A stretch of 64,000 nt of DNA from DATFXM01 sp035315885 (lineage in GTDB: Bacteria; Acidobacteriota; Blastocatellia; UBA7656), in NCBI GenBank assembly GCA_035315885.1, contig DATFXM010000007.1:1-64000 (forward strand), written 5' to 3'. A program made the translations under genes and the position numbers. Shown here in pieces: positions 52,212 to 60,588 of the stretch. The notes under the pieces are model-generated. The model ran no database searches. It saw only the letters and a program-made list of their open reading frames with translations, and was not told the origin of the DNA. The number at the start of each line of letters is the position of its first letter. The first letter of the stretch is position 1.

Positions 52212-53213
52212 GACGTCGGATTTTAGAGCGGCCGCGCGGGTCTCGTCCCCAGCATACACGCCTCCCATAGCCTCTTCCGCTATCGGCGGAGGCTGAGCCT
52301 CAGTCCACGCAAGCTCCTTCTCGAGATACTCTTCAACTCTCAACCCCACTCGATCAATGTCCCCCTGGGCCGCGAGCTTTCTCGAGATCAGCTCCCGCTC
52401 GAGATGCGCAATCGGATCGCGCTTGCGCCATTGCTCCAACTGCTCCTTCACCACGTAAGACTGAGCATCGTGCGCCGCATGCCCTCGCATTCGAAAGGTC
52501 TTCGCTTCGATAAAAGTCGGCCCACCGCCCGATCTCGCCCGCTCAACCGCTCTCTTTGACGAAGCGTACACCGCAAGCACATCGTTTCCATCCACAATCT
52601 CAGTCGGCATACCGTAACCCCGCGCGCGATCCGCGAGATTCAGCGTTCTCATCTGCCGGGCCGACGGTGTCGAGTACGCGTAGCCGTTGTGCTCCCCGAT
52701 AATCACCAGCGGTAGATTTTGTACCGCCGCAAAATTAGCTGCCTCGTGAAAGACACCGGTACTAGTGCCGCCGTCCCCGATGTACACCATTCCGACCGAA
52801 CTCTTCTTCTGCAGCTTGCAAGCCAACATCACGCCGTTCATCACCGCTACGAGCGAGCCAAGCGGGCTGATCGTGCCGATGAACCCGCGCTTCAGGTCGG
52901 TGATGTGTATGTTTTGATCGCGGCCACGCGACATCGCCGTAGCCCGCCACAAGTACTGAGAGAAGACCTCTCGCGGCTTCGCGTCCATCACCAACAGAGC
53001 GCCCAGATCACGAGTCAGTGGAGACAGAATGTCGCCGTGCTTTTTGTCCAGTGCGTACGCGGAACCTACGGCGGTGCCCTCCTGTCCCAGGCTCCGAAAC
53101 AAACCACCAACGATCTTTCCCTGCTTGAGCAGATTGTCGAGCCTGTCTTCAAGCGAACGGGTCAGCCGCATGAAGTAGAGCAATTCCAGTTGTTGGTTCC
53201 TATTCAGTTCCAT
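52209..53213 (-). CDS. 2-oxoacid dehydrogenase E1 alpha subunit
   Basis: A 334-residue protein from MELNRNQQLELLYFMRLTRSLEDRLDNLLKQGK. Thiamine-diphosphate motif: GMVYIGDGGTSTGVFHEAANFAAVQNLPLVIIGEHNGYAYSTP (GDG...N). FRMRGHAAHDAQSYV is the E1 alpha phosphorylation-loop region. ATG at 53213 is preferred: the 46-residue upstream extension of the ORF overlaps the E3 gene and has no family counterpart. 11-base gap to the E3 stop. Confidence 0.94.
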   Translation of the reverse strand: MELNRNQQLELLYFMRLTRSLEDRLDNLLKQGKIVGGLFRSLGQEGTAVGSAYALDKKHGDILSPLTRDLGALLVMDAKPREVFSQYLWRATAMSRGRDQNIHITDLKRGFIGTISPLGSLVAVMNGVMLACKLQKKSSVGMVYIGDGGTSTGVFHEAANFAAVQNLPLVIIGEHNGYAYSTPSARQMRTLNLADRARGYGMPTEIVDGNDVLAVYASSKRAVERARSGGGPTFIEAKTFRMRGHAAHDAQSYVVKEQLEQWRKRDPIAHLERELISRKLAAQGDIDRVGLRVEEYLEKELAWTEAQPPPIAEEAMGGVYAGDETRAAALKSDV

Positions 53214-53224
53214 TAAGACCTGAT

Positions 53225-54628
53225 TCAAATGTGAATCACCATTCCGTGTGCATCCTCGAACGCCTCGTGCATAGTCTCTGAAACCGTCGGATGCGCGTGA
53301 ATCATGTTGATCATCTCCTCCACCGTAGCTTCCATCTGCAGCGCGGTGCAACCCTCGATAATCAACTCAGTCGCGTGTGGGCCGATCAAATGCAGCCCCA
53401 GCACTTCGTCGTACTTTTTGTCGCTGACCACTTTGACCAGGCCTTCAGTTGCACCGAGGATCTGCGATTTTGCAATCACCGGCATCGGGAACTTGCCGAC
53501 TCGCACGTCGTAACCGCGCTCGCGCGCCTTGGCCTCGGTCAGGCCTACGCTTGCCACCTCAGGCTGACAGTATGTACAACTGGGGACGTGATCGTAGTTT
53601 ATCGGCCGCGGGTTCTTGCCGGCGATCATCTCCACCGCCAGGACCCCTTCTGCTGAAGCGACGTGGGCCAGCCATGGCGTCGGAACTACGTCGCCGATCG
53701 CATAAATGCCCGGCTCTGCGGTTCTCATATATGGATCGACCTTCAGATAACCTTTCTCCAGTTCGACTCTCGTATTCTCCAGCCCGAGGCCATCCGTGTA
53801 AGCGCGGCGGCCGACCGCAACCAGGAACTTCTCGGCGACGATCTCATGAACTTCATCGCCCACACTTGCACGGACCCGTATGTTTTCTCCCTCTACTGAC
53901 GAAGACTGGTAGCCGGCCGAAGTCAATACCTTGATGCCCTGCTTCTTGAAGGACTTCGCCAGCTCGGCGCTGATCTCTTCGTCCTCGATCGGAAGCAGGC
54001 GAGGGAGGAGCTCGATAATAGTGGTTTCAGAACCGAAGCGCTTGAACATCGAGGCAAACTCTACGCCAACGGCTCCAGCTCCCAGGACGATCAGAGACTT
54101 TGGAATCTCCTTGAGCTCGAGTATTTCGTCGCTCGTTATGATCTGCCGTCCATCGATCTCCAGGCCTGGAAGCGAGCGCGGCACGGAGCCGGTAGCAATG
54201 ATCGTGTTGCGAGTGTTCACAACCGAGGCGGATCCATCGCTGGCGCTGACGGTGATCTGGCCGGGTTTGTCGATGTGCGCCGTCCCTTTGAAGACCTGGA
54301 CCTTGTTCTTCTTCATCAGGAAGTCGACACCTTTGGAGAGCTTCAAAACGGTTTTGTTTTTGTTCTTCTGCGCCTGATCGAAGTCGAGTGAGACGCCGGT
54401 TGTGACTACGCCGAACGCCTGAGCATGTTTGAGCTCATCCAAAACGTCGGCGGTGTGAAGTAAAGCTTTTGTGGGAATACACCCGCGGAGGAGGCAAGTC
54501 CCCCCGAGGTTCTTGTCTTTTTCGATGATGGCTGTTCGCAATCCGAGTTGTGCTGCTCTGATCGCGGCGACGTAGCCGCCTGGTCCGGCGCCTACGATGG
54601 TCACGTCAAACGTATCGTTTGAGCTCAA
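53225..54628 (-). CDS. lpdA: Dihydrolipoyl dehydrogenase (E3)
   Basis: A 467-residue flavoprotein that reoxidises dihydrolipoyl groups with NAD+. The N-terminus DVTIVGAGPGGYVAAIRAAQLG binds FAD, the redox-active disulfide is GGTCLLRGCIPTKA, the NAD-binding motif is VLGAGAVGVEFASMF, and the C-terminus has HAHPTVSETMHEA (catalytic His-Glu). The start is TTG, with GGAGG 11 bases upstream. It heads the 2-oxoacid dehydrogenase genes on this strand. Confidence 0.95.
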   Translation of the reverse strand: MSSNDTFDVTIVGAGPGGYVAAIRAAQLGLRTAIIEKDKNLGGTCLLRGCIPTKALLHTADVLDELKHAQAFGVVTTGVSLDFDQAQKNKNKTVLKLSKGVDFLMKKNKVQVFKGTAHIDKPGQITVSASDGSASVVNTRNTIIATGSVPRSLPGLEIDGRQIITSDEILELKEIPKSLIVLGAGAVGVEFASMFKRFGSETTIIELLPRLLPIEDEEISAELAKSFKKQGIKVLTSAGYQSSSVEGENIRVRASVGDEVHEIVAEKFLVAVGRRAYTDGLGLENTRVELEKGYLKVDPYMRTAEPGIYAIGDVVPTPWLAHVASAEGVLAVEMIAGKNPRPINYDHVPSCTYCQPEVASVGLTEAKARERGYDVRVGKFPMPVIAKSQILGATEGLVKVVSDKKYDEVLGLHLIGPHATELIIEGCTALQMEATVEEMINMIHAHPTVSETMHEAFEDAHGMVIHI

Positions 54629-54653
54629 ACCTGGTCTTGCCTCCGTTATTCTT

Positions 54654-54968
54654 CTACTCTAGCGAGATTTTTACCTCCTCGCCTTCGACGAGCACATCGA
54701 ATTTCTCGACTCTGGCGAGCGGGTTGACCGGCGACATTGCGGTCGCCAGCTCATAGGTCCAGCCATGCCAAGGGCATTGAACAGTTCGATTGGCGCAATC
54801 TACAAAACCTTCACCCAGAGGCCCGCCACGATGCGCACAGACGTTGTCCATCGCAAAGAATTCGCCTTCACAGTTGAAGAGTGCAACCGCACGGCCCTCA
54901 ACCTCGACTACTTTTCCTTGTCCTGATGCGAGATCAGACGTATTGGCGACCTTCACGAAATCCGCCAC
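54654..54968 (-). CDS. Rieske [2Fe-2S] ferredoxin-like protein
   Basis: A 104-residue soluble protein with both Rieske cluster motifs: CAHRGGPLGEGFVD (C-x-H) and CPWHGWTYEL (C-x-x-H). It resembles the NirD/biphenyl-dioxygenase ferredoxin type. The electron partner is unknown. The GTG start follows GGAGG with a 7-base spacing. It lies 25 bases upstream of the E3 gene on the same strand, so it may be transcribed with it, though a functional link is not evident. Confidence 0.92.
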   Translation of the reverse strand: MADFVKVANTSDLASGQGKVVEVEGRAVALFNCEGEFFAMDNVCAHRGGPLGEGFVDCANRTVQCPWHGWTYELATAMSPVNPLARVEKFDVLVEGEEVKISLE

Positions 54969-55258
54969 GGCTCAAACCTCCAACATTGCATGGTCATGGA
55001 CGCCCCGATACGGCTCAGGGCGACTGGTCATCTTAGCAACTCGGCTGACTCGCGTTCAAGTTGGGCGACCGTGATGCAACGGGGTGCGCAACGGGTTCGG
55101 AATGCGCCGGTGAAATGCGCTTTGCCTGTATCTTGCGATTGCGTGAGGTGTGCTTGCGAAACAACTGTTTTCAATCCTCTGGCCATTGAGTAACCACCAG
55201 GGGTCTTATCGTCATAAAGGGTGTGAGGAACGAAATTGCAACCGGAAGGGCTGGACTT

Positions 55259-55531
55259 ATGTCGGCACGTGTGTTCCAGGAGTCGGTTTCGATTGAGACG
55301 GTTAGACTGATGGTTCTCGGCTATGGCCTCGATCACCCTTATCGCGTGGTGAGCCTGGATGAAATCGTGCACGGGGCAGGTGTACCGAATCGAGACCTCG
55401 CCAAGGCGGCCCTTGAAGTGCTGGCTCAAGAGGGCCTCGTGACACGGTTTTCCGGCCGCTACTGCTTCAACCGGTCCATTCCGGCTGAGCTGCGGCGAAT
55501 CGTTGAAAAATCAGTGGGCGTCCTCGAATAA
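55259..55531 (+). CDS. Small winged-helix-like protein of unknown function
   Basis: A 90-residue protein: MSARVFQESVSIETVRLMVLGYGLDHPYRVVSLDEIVHGAGVPNRDLAKAALEVLAQEGLVTRFSGRYCFNRSIPAELRRIVEKSVGVLE. The middle (VVSLDEIVHGAGVPNRDLAKAALEVLAQEGLVTRFSGRYCF) has the pattern of a winged-helix DNA-binding domain (two helices, then a beta hairpin). A transcription regulator is plausible. ATG at 55259 with GGAAGG upstream; it is preferred to a GTG at 55223. Confidence 0.68.
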   Translation: MSARVFQESVSIETVRLMVLGYGLDHPYRVVSLDEIVHGAGVPNRDLAKAALEVLAQEGLVTRFSGRYCFNRSIPAELRRIVEKSVGVLE

Positions 55532-55534
55532 GTT

Positions 55535-55798
55535 TCGGGTGTCGAGTTCAGGATTTCGGGTTGAAAAACTCGACCCGTGAGCCAACCCGAAACCCTACTT
55601 ACCGCAAACCGGGTTTCGAGTTCAGGGTTTCGCGTTGAGAGAACTAGACGCGTGATCCAACCCGAAACCCTAAACCTGACTTCCCCAAGACTACGCTTCG
55701 AGTTCAAGTTTTGGAATTCAACACACTACACGGTTGAGCGAACCAGAAACTAGAAACCAGAAACCCCCAACCCCAAACCCTAAACCGAACTTACCCTA
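55535..55798. repeat. Three tandem, diverging TTTCGGG hairpins
   Basis: Three copies of roughly 75-85 bp. Copies 1 and 2 share (G)TTTCGxGTTCAGG-TTTCG-GTTGA, an ACTCGACCCGTGAGCC-like middle and CCAACCCGAAACCCTA. Copy 3 keeps CTTCGAGTTCAAGTTTTGGA and GAAACCAGAAAC...CCCTAAAC but is diverged. The last arm adjoins the stop TAG (55796-55798) of the DUF2911 gene. Confidence 0.8.
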
Positions 55799-56437
55799 AC
55801 TGATCGGGCTTACGGCGATCGGCGCAGTCAGCTGCAGGTTTCCCCAACCGATGCGAAGCGTCACATCGTTCGGGTTCGCCTCCGGGTACAGCAGATCGAT
55901 TGTGAGCTTCTCGCGCTTCTCGCTCGCCATCTCAATTTTCATCGGAGCCTTGTGTGCAATCGGGGCGCGACCTATCTCGGATGCATCCAGATGCATTCCA
56001 CTGGCCTTCGCCGGATCGATGAACGCCAGGCTCCAGGTGGCGCCGTCTTCTGATCGATGCAATCCCAGGAACCAGTGACCAGCGGGAATGGACACCCCGG
56101 CCACGGTGACCGGAATATCGCTGTCAAACGTGGTCCAGAAGTTGGCTCCCAACCTGTAGACCTTCCCCTTGGTCATCGAATCAAACTTCGCTTTGTCCTC
56201 GTAGTCGGCCCGCCATACCGGTCTGCCGTAGTCGATCGCGAATTGTCCAGCTCCCTGATTCTTTTCCCTGTTCCAGTAGCCGACGCGAGTCGTACCCCGC
56301 TCCGGCGAATCGCTTCCAAATGCAATGATTTTGGGCTTGTTCTTCGCGCTGTCCTGACCTTTGCCTGCTGCAAGCCCGACGACTCCGCTCAAGCTAACGC
56401 ACAACAGAATCAGCAACAGTGTTCGTCTGGCACTCAT
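55796..56437 (-). CDS. DUF2911-family exported protein
   Basis: A 213-residue protein from MSARRTLLLILLCVSLSGVVGLAAGKG, a signal peptide. The rest, with VTVAGVSIPAGHWFLGLHRSEDGATWSLAFIDPAKASGMHLDASEIGRAPIAH and LTIDLLYPEANPNDVTLRIGWGNLQLTAPI, fits DUF2911, exported beta-rich proteins of unknown function found widely in Acidobacteriota and Bacteroidota. ATG at 56437 with GGAGGAGA 8 bases upstream; the 30-residue longer reading is not needed. Confidence 0.88.
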   Translation of the reverse strand: MSARRTLLLILLCVSLSGVVGLAAGKGQDSAKNKPKIIAFGSDSPERGTTRVGYWNREKNQGAGQFAIDYGRPVWRADYEDKAKFDSMTKGKVYRLGANFWTTFDSDIPVTVAGVSIPAGHWFLGLHRSEDGATWSLAFIDPAKASGMHLDASEIGRAPIAHKAPMKIEMASEKREKLTIDLLYPEANPNDVTLRIGWGNLQLTAPIAVSPIS

Positions 56438-56612
56438 CAGCTTTCTCCTCCAGTTATGTTGTCCTCTGGTCTGCCCTTTTTGCCGCTGAATAGCGAGAAT
56501 CCGCTTCCGTCTAGGATATCGGGCCAAAGGAGACTAATCATCCAGATGCGACAGAAAAACCGTCGCGTTTGACGAGTCCATCACATTTTTTACTTCTTTT
56601 TTCAAAGCCTGC

Positions 56613-59036
56613 TCACTCATACCTCAACGCGACCATCGGATCTACCGAAACCGCCCGCCGTGCAGGAAGCCAGCACGCTACCGCCGACACCGCCGCTAAC
56701 ACCAACGGCACTATCGCAAAAGTTATCGCATCCGTAGCGCTGACTTGATACAGCAAACTGGTCATTAGCCGCGTCGCCGCGTACGCGCCTGCAAGACCAA
56801 GCGCCTCGCCCGCCAGAGTCAACAGCATCCCCTGCCTCAACACGAGACCAAATACCTGGCCCGACTGAGCGCCTAGCGCGATCCTCACTCCAATCTCATG
56901 CGTCCGGTTCGCAACCGCGTAGCTCATCACCCCGTAAATTCCAATTGCCGCAAGAACCATGCCCACCGTCGCAAGAATCGCAAACAAAGTCATATTCAAC
57001 CGGCGCTGCGCGGTCATGTCGTGCAGCATCTCATCCATGGTCAGCACATTGGAAATTGGTTGGTCCCTGTCCAGCTCGCGTAGCGTCTCGCGAAGCGTCG
57101 CGATCATTGAACCCGGTTCAGGTTCGGTGCGAACCACCAGCGTCATAAAGCCAATAAAGCCTCGCTGGGTATAAGGCAGAAACGTCTCACAACGAACCTT
57201 CGCGTCGTAACCGGTTCGGCGCATATCACCAACTACGCCGACGATCGTCCACCACGACGATTGCGGACCCGCCACTCCGTAGGTTATGCGCTTTCCTATC
57301 GGGTCCTCGCCGGGCCAGAACTCGTCGGCGAATGTCTTGTTTATCAACAGCACTTGCTGGCGATCGCGCGTATCCTGCTCACTGAGTTCGCGTCCGGCGA
57401 TCAGTGGAATACCCATTGCACGAAAATAGCCCGGAGTCACAAAGTCGATGGGCGCTTCAATCTGCTCGGAAGGCGCGAAGGGCGGTCTTCCTTCAATGGA
57501 AAAGTTGGACGAATTCGGAAGAGTTCCAATGAATATCGCGGTCGTGCCTCCGGCCGAAACGACTCCAGGCAATCCCTCGACACGCTCGATCAGGCGCCTG
57601 TAGAACTCCGCGCCTTGAGGCCCCTTGTATCGCGATCGCGTAAGCTGAATGTTCATCGTTAGCAGATGGTCTGATCTGAATCCCAGGTCCACTTTCTGCA
57701 GACGCATAAAACTCTTTATCAACAGTCCCGCTCCGATCAGGACTACGAGCGCCAGACCAACCTCTGCGATCACCAGCGCCCCGTGCAACCTCTTTCCGTG
57801 CGCGCCGGTTGCGCCGCGACCTCCCTCCTTGAGACTCTCGTTCAAATCGGGCTTCGACGCCTGAAGAGACGGCGCCATCCCAAACAGCACTCCGGTCAAA
57901 AGCGAGACTACGAGCGTGAACACCAGCACTCGCCAGTCGATTCGTATCTCATTAAGTCTGGGTATGTCCCTTGGGCTCGCGGCAATCAACAGCCGCAGCC
58001 CGGCAAAGGCAAGAACAAGACCCAGCGCGCCGCCACAGATCGCAAGGAGTGAACTCTCCGTCAGGAGTTGTGAGATGAGACGTCGCCGCCCCGCGCCCAG
58101 CGCTATTCGGACTGCCATCTCCCTTCGGCGAGATGCTGCTCGCGCCAACAACAGATTTGCCACGTTCGCGCAGGCAATCAGCAAAACAAGACCTACTGCT
58201 GCGAGCAGAAGTAGCAACGCGGGTCTTACCGAACCAACGACCTGTTCGTGAATCGGGACGAGATTCACTCCGAAGCCTTCGAGGATGTTCGGGTATTGCT
58301 GCTGAAGGCTTTCAGCGATGGCTCCCATGTCCGCCTGCGCCTGCGAAAGACTCACACCGGGTTTCAGGCGGCCGACCGAGTAGTATGCGAAAGCGCCCCG
58401 TGACGCTCGCGCCTGAGGGTCGAGAGCGAGGGGCGCCCAGAATTCTCGGGCCCCGTCGTAGTCGTCGAGACGGAACCCCGGGGGCATCACCGCGACTATC
58501 GTCCGGACTCGATCGCTCAAGTTTACGGTTGTGCCAATCACATCTTTCGAGCCGCCGAACCTGCGCTGCCATAGCGCGTAGCTCAACACTACAACTGCAT
58601 CGCGGCCGGGCTGTTCCTCGTCGGCGGTGAACACCTGACCAAGAATCGGATCGACTCGCAAAACGTCAAAGTAATTGGCGGTGCACATCGTTCCGATGAT
58701 GCGCTCGGGTTCCTCTGTGCCGATCAGGTTGACGCTTGCGCCGGAGTAGGCTGCGAGCTGATCGAATGTCTGGTTGCGATCGCGATAGTCCAGATAGTTT
58801 GCATAAGAATGAATGTCTTTTGAGACCTTCATTCTTTGGTTGTCCATCCAGACCATGACTACGCGGTCCGGCTCGCCAAGCGCGAGAGGCCGCAACAGAA
58901 TCGAGTTCACAACGCTGAAGATCGCTGTGTTCGCTCCAATTCCTATGGCCAGCGTGAGCACTACGATGAAAGAAAACCCGGGCTTGCTAAACAGCAGCCT
59001 TAAGCCGTATCGAAGATCGGATATCAGATTGTTCAT
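56613..59036 (-). CDS. ADOP-type FtsX/MacB permease, copy 1
   Basis: An 807-residue membrane protein of the acidobacterial duplicated orphan permease type. MNNLISDLRYGLRLLFSKPGFSFIVVLTLAIGIGANTAIFSVVNSILLRPL is the family N-terminus; a MacB-like periplasmic domain follows (DQLAAYSGASVNLIG...VVMVWMD), an FtsX block (ARAASRRREMAVRIALGAGRRRLISQLLTES), a second periplasmic domain and another FtsX block (ANRTHEIGVRIALGAQSGQVFGLVLRQGM). No ABC ATPase is encoded nearby, hence orphan. Function unproven. ATG at 59036. Confidence 0.93.
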   Translation of the reverse strand: MNNLISDLRYGLRLLFSKPGFSFIVVLTLAIGIGANTAIFSVVNSILLRPLALGEPDRVVMVWMDNQRMKVSKDIHSYANYLDYRDRNQTFDQLAAYSGASVNLIGTEEPERIIGTMCTANYFDVLRVDPILGQVFTADEEQPGRDAVVVLSYALWQRRFGGSKDVIGTTVNLSDRVRTIVAVMPPGFRLDDYDGAREFWAPLALDPQARASRGAFAYYSVGRLKPGVSLSQAQADMGAIAESLQQQYPNILEGFGVNLVPIHEQVVGSVRPALLLLLAAVGLVLLIACANVANLLLARAASRRREMAVRIALGAGRRRLISQLLTESSLLAICGGALGLVLAFAGLRLLIAASPRDIPRLNEIRIDWRVLVFTLVVSLLTGVLFGMAPSLQASKPDLNESLKEGGRGATGAHGKRLHGALVIAEVGLALVVLIGAGLLIKSFMRLQKVDLGFRSDHLLTMNIQLTRSRYKGPQGAEFYRRLIERVEGLPGVVSAGGTTAIFIGTLPNSSNFSIEGRPPFAPSEQIEAPIDFVTPGYFRAMGIPLIAGRELSEQDTRDRQQVLLINKTFADEFWPGEDPIGKRITYGVAGPQSSWWTIVGVVGDMRRTGYDAKVRCETFLPYTQRGFIGFMTLVVRTEPEPGSMIATLRETLRELDRDQPISNVLTMDEMLHDMTAQRRLNMTLFAILATVGMVLAAIGIYGVMSYAVANRTHEIGVRIALGAQSGQVFGLVLRQGMLLTLAGEALGLAGAYAATRLMTSLLYQVSATDAITFAIVPLVLAAVSAVACWLPARRAVSVDPMVALRYE

Positions 59037-59062
59037 AGGAAAAAACCTGTTGGTTTCGGGGT

Positions 59063-59222
59063 TGAGTGCTGAGTGCTGAGTTCGTCGTTGCGAGCCTCGA
59101 CTAAAAACAATTGGAACCATAAGCGAAAGCCATTTTCCAAAACTCAGCACTCAGCACTCAGCACTCAGCACTCAGCACTCAGCACTCAGCACTCAGCACT
59201 CAGCACTCAGCACTCACACTCA
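59063..59222. repeat. Family C heptamer hairpin with long right arm
   Basis: Two to three GTGCTGA units, the family C loop (GTTCGTCGTTGCGAGCCTCG...TTGGAACCA...CAAAACTCAGCAC), and on the right about ten consecutive CAGCACT units (59141-59210). The cytochrome stop TGA (59220-59222) lies just beyond the last units. The arm asymmetry indicates recent heptamer expansion on one side. Confidence 0.93.
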
Positions 59223-60401
59223 GCGAGAACCCGACCCCAATCTCGGAATGGCGAACTTCGAAGCGTCCACCGGAACGTTGGTCTTTAAGTCCGCGATCTT
59301 TCGCGTCCCCGAGATGTTGTTGCTCGTATACGACACCTTGATCGAAAACGGCAGCTTGACGCCTTCAACGTCACGATAATCGTCGTAGTCGACCAGCTCG
59401 GGATCGGCTCCAACTATCGTGTCCCGCAAAATCAAACGACGCAGCAGCAATCCGCTCTGCGTATCGAAGTAGAAAACGACCCGCTTCTTATCTGGAGTTG
59501 TCATCCGCAACCGATATGCCTCGTGCTCTCCTATCTTTTCCTTCCCGCCGTACAGAATTCGCGGCAGCGGCTCCTTTATCTGAATCGGCTCGAGACTGAG
59601 CGCGAGAGTCTTCAGCCGGTCCAGCTCGTAAGGATTCAGCGGGCGAGTCTCCCGATCAGTTTTTATCCACCCGGCGGCCCCATCGAACGCCTGCACAGAC
59701 TCTCCCTGTTTTGTAGTCACCACCGATCGCATACGGTCGGGACCCTCATAGGTAAGCTCCATTGGCAGCGAGGTACCATCGGCAATGACAATCGATCCTT
59801 TGATGACCCGGCTCTTGATCTTCTGCGCGGCCTCCCTGCCTCCGACTGCTTGCACGTACTTTGCAACGATCTGTTGAGGCACCGGCATCGGCTGTTGGGG
59901 AGCCGGGCCTTCCGCGCGCGTTTCGACGGGTAGCGGCAGAGGCGGGACGGCGACAGGGTGCTCTCCACCGCGATGGCAAGCAAAACAGGACACCTCGTTT
60001 CGGCCCTCGAAGTTGGCCTTGTTGATGTCTATGGTCATCTGGATCATCTTGCGCGCGGTCTGTTTTGCTTTTTTGTCGTCTTTGTCGAATTCAAACTTAT
60101 TATCGGGAGTCCTGACGTGACACGCGTCGCACTTCACTCCGAGCGCAGCGCTGAACAACTGCATAACAGGGATGAGTTGGGAATCGGGCAATCCCTTAAG
60201 GGCCTGAATATTCTTATGGGTTTGCTCGACTGGTTTGTCTTCGGGCTGAGCCATCGCGGCGGGCTGAGCATTGGCCTGCTGTTGTTGTTGCGACGGTCCG
60301 TCGGCGCGTGCCGTATTGCCGAATCGGCCTGAGATGGTCAAGGCTGCGACAACAAACAGTGCCAGCGCGAGCACGGCTCGCTTTAAGGCGTATCGGTCCA
60401 T
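59220..60401 (-). CDS. Diheme c-type cytochrome with LolA-like C-terminal domain
   Basis: A 393-residue exported protein from MDRYALKRAVLALALFVVAALTISG. Two heme-c sites, C91DACH95 and C139FACH143, sit in a segment like photosynthetic reaction-centre cytochrome c subunits (FSAALGVKCDACH, EVSCFACHRGG). Residues about 190-390 form a beta-rich domain similar to LolA/outer-membrane lipoprotein carriers (MELTYEGPDRMRSVVTTKQGESVQAFDGAAGWIKTDRETRPL). It may transfer electrons in respiration; the C-terminal part could bind lipid. ATG at 60401 with GGAG upstream. It is flanked by two ADOP permease genes. Confidence 0.9.
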   Translation of the reverse strand: MDRYALKRAVLALALFVVAALTISGRFGNTARADGPSQQQQQANAQPAAMAQPEDKPVEQTHKNIQALKGLPDSQLIPVMQLFSAALGVKCDACHVRTPDNKFEFDKDDKKAKQTARKMIQMTIDINKANFEGRNEVSCFACHRGGEHPVAVPPLPLPVETRAEGPAPQQPMPVPQQIVAKYVQAVGGREAAQKIKSRVIKGSIVIADGTSLPMELTYEGPDRMRSVVTTKQGESVQAFDGAAGWIKTDRETRPLNPYELDRLKTLALSLEPIQIKEPLPRILYGGKEKIGEHEAYRLRMTTPDKKRVVFYFDTQSGLLLRRLILRDTIVGADPELVDYDDYRDVEGVKLPFSIKVSYTSNNISGTRKIADLKTNVPVDASKFAIPRLGSGSR

Positions 60402-60486
60402 CTGCGATGTTCTCCTTGGATGAGGTCTTTCCACTGAAGAGGAAAACTGATACCTGAGACCACGATTCCGGGTCAACGGGATCTCG

Positions 60487-60588
60487 GAGTGCTGAGTGCT
60501 GAGTTCGTAGCTGCGGCCTCGACTAATAATGGAACCTGACAGCGAAACGCATGTTCCGAAACTCACCGCTCAGCACTCGGTACTCTCA
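60487..60588. repeat. Family C heptamer hairpin between cytochrome and ADOP 2
   Basis: GAGTGCTGAGTGCTGAGTTC, a shortened family C loop (TAGCTGCGGCCTCGACTAAT, then TGGAACCT, then CGAAACGC), and CACCGCTCAGCACTCGGTACTC. The stop of the ADOP 2 gene (60586-60588) falls at the right end. It lies upstream of the cytochrome gene, between the two transcription units. Confidence 0.92.

Noticed and set aside
60402..60566. N-terminal extension of the cytochrome to 60566
   Set aside because: The extra 55 residues cross the family C repeat and precede the signal peptide at MDRYALKRAVLALALF.
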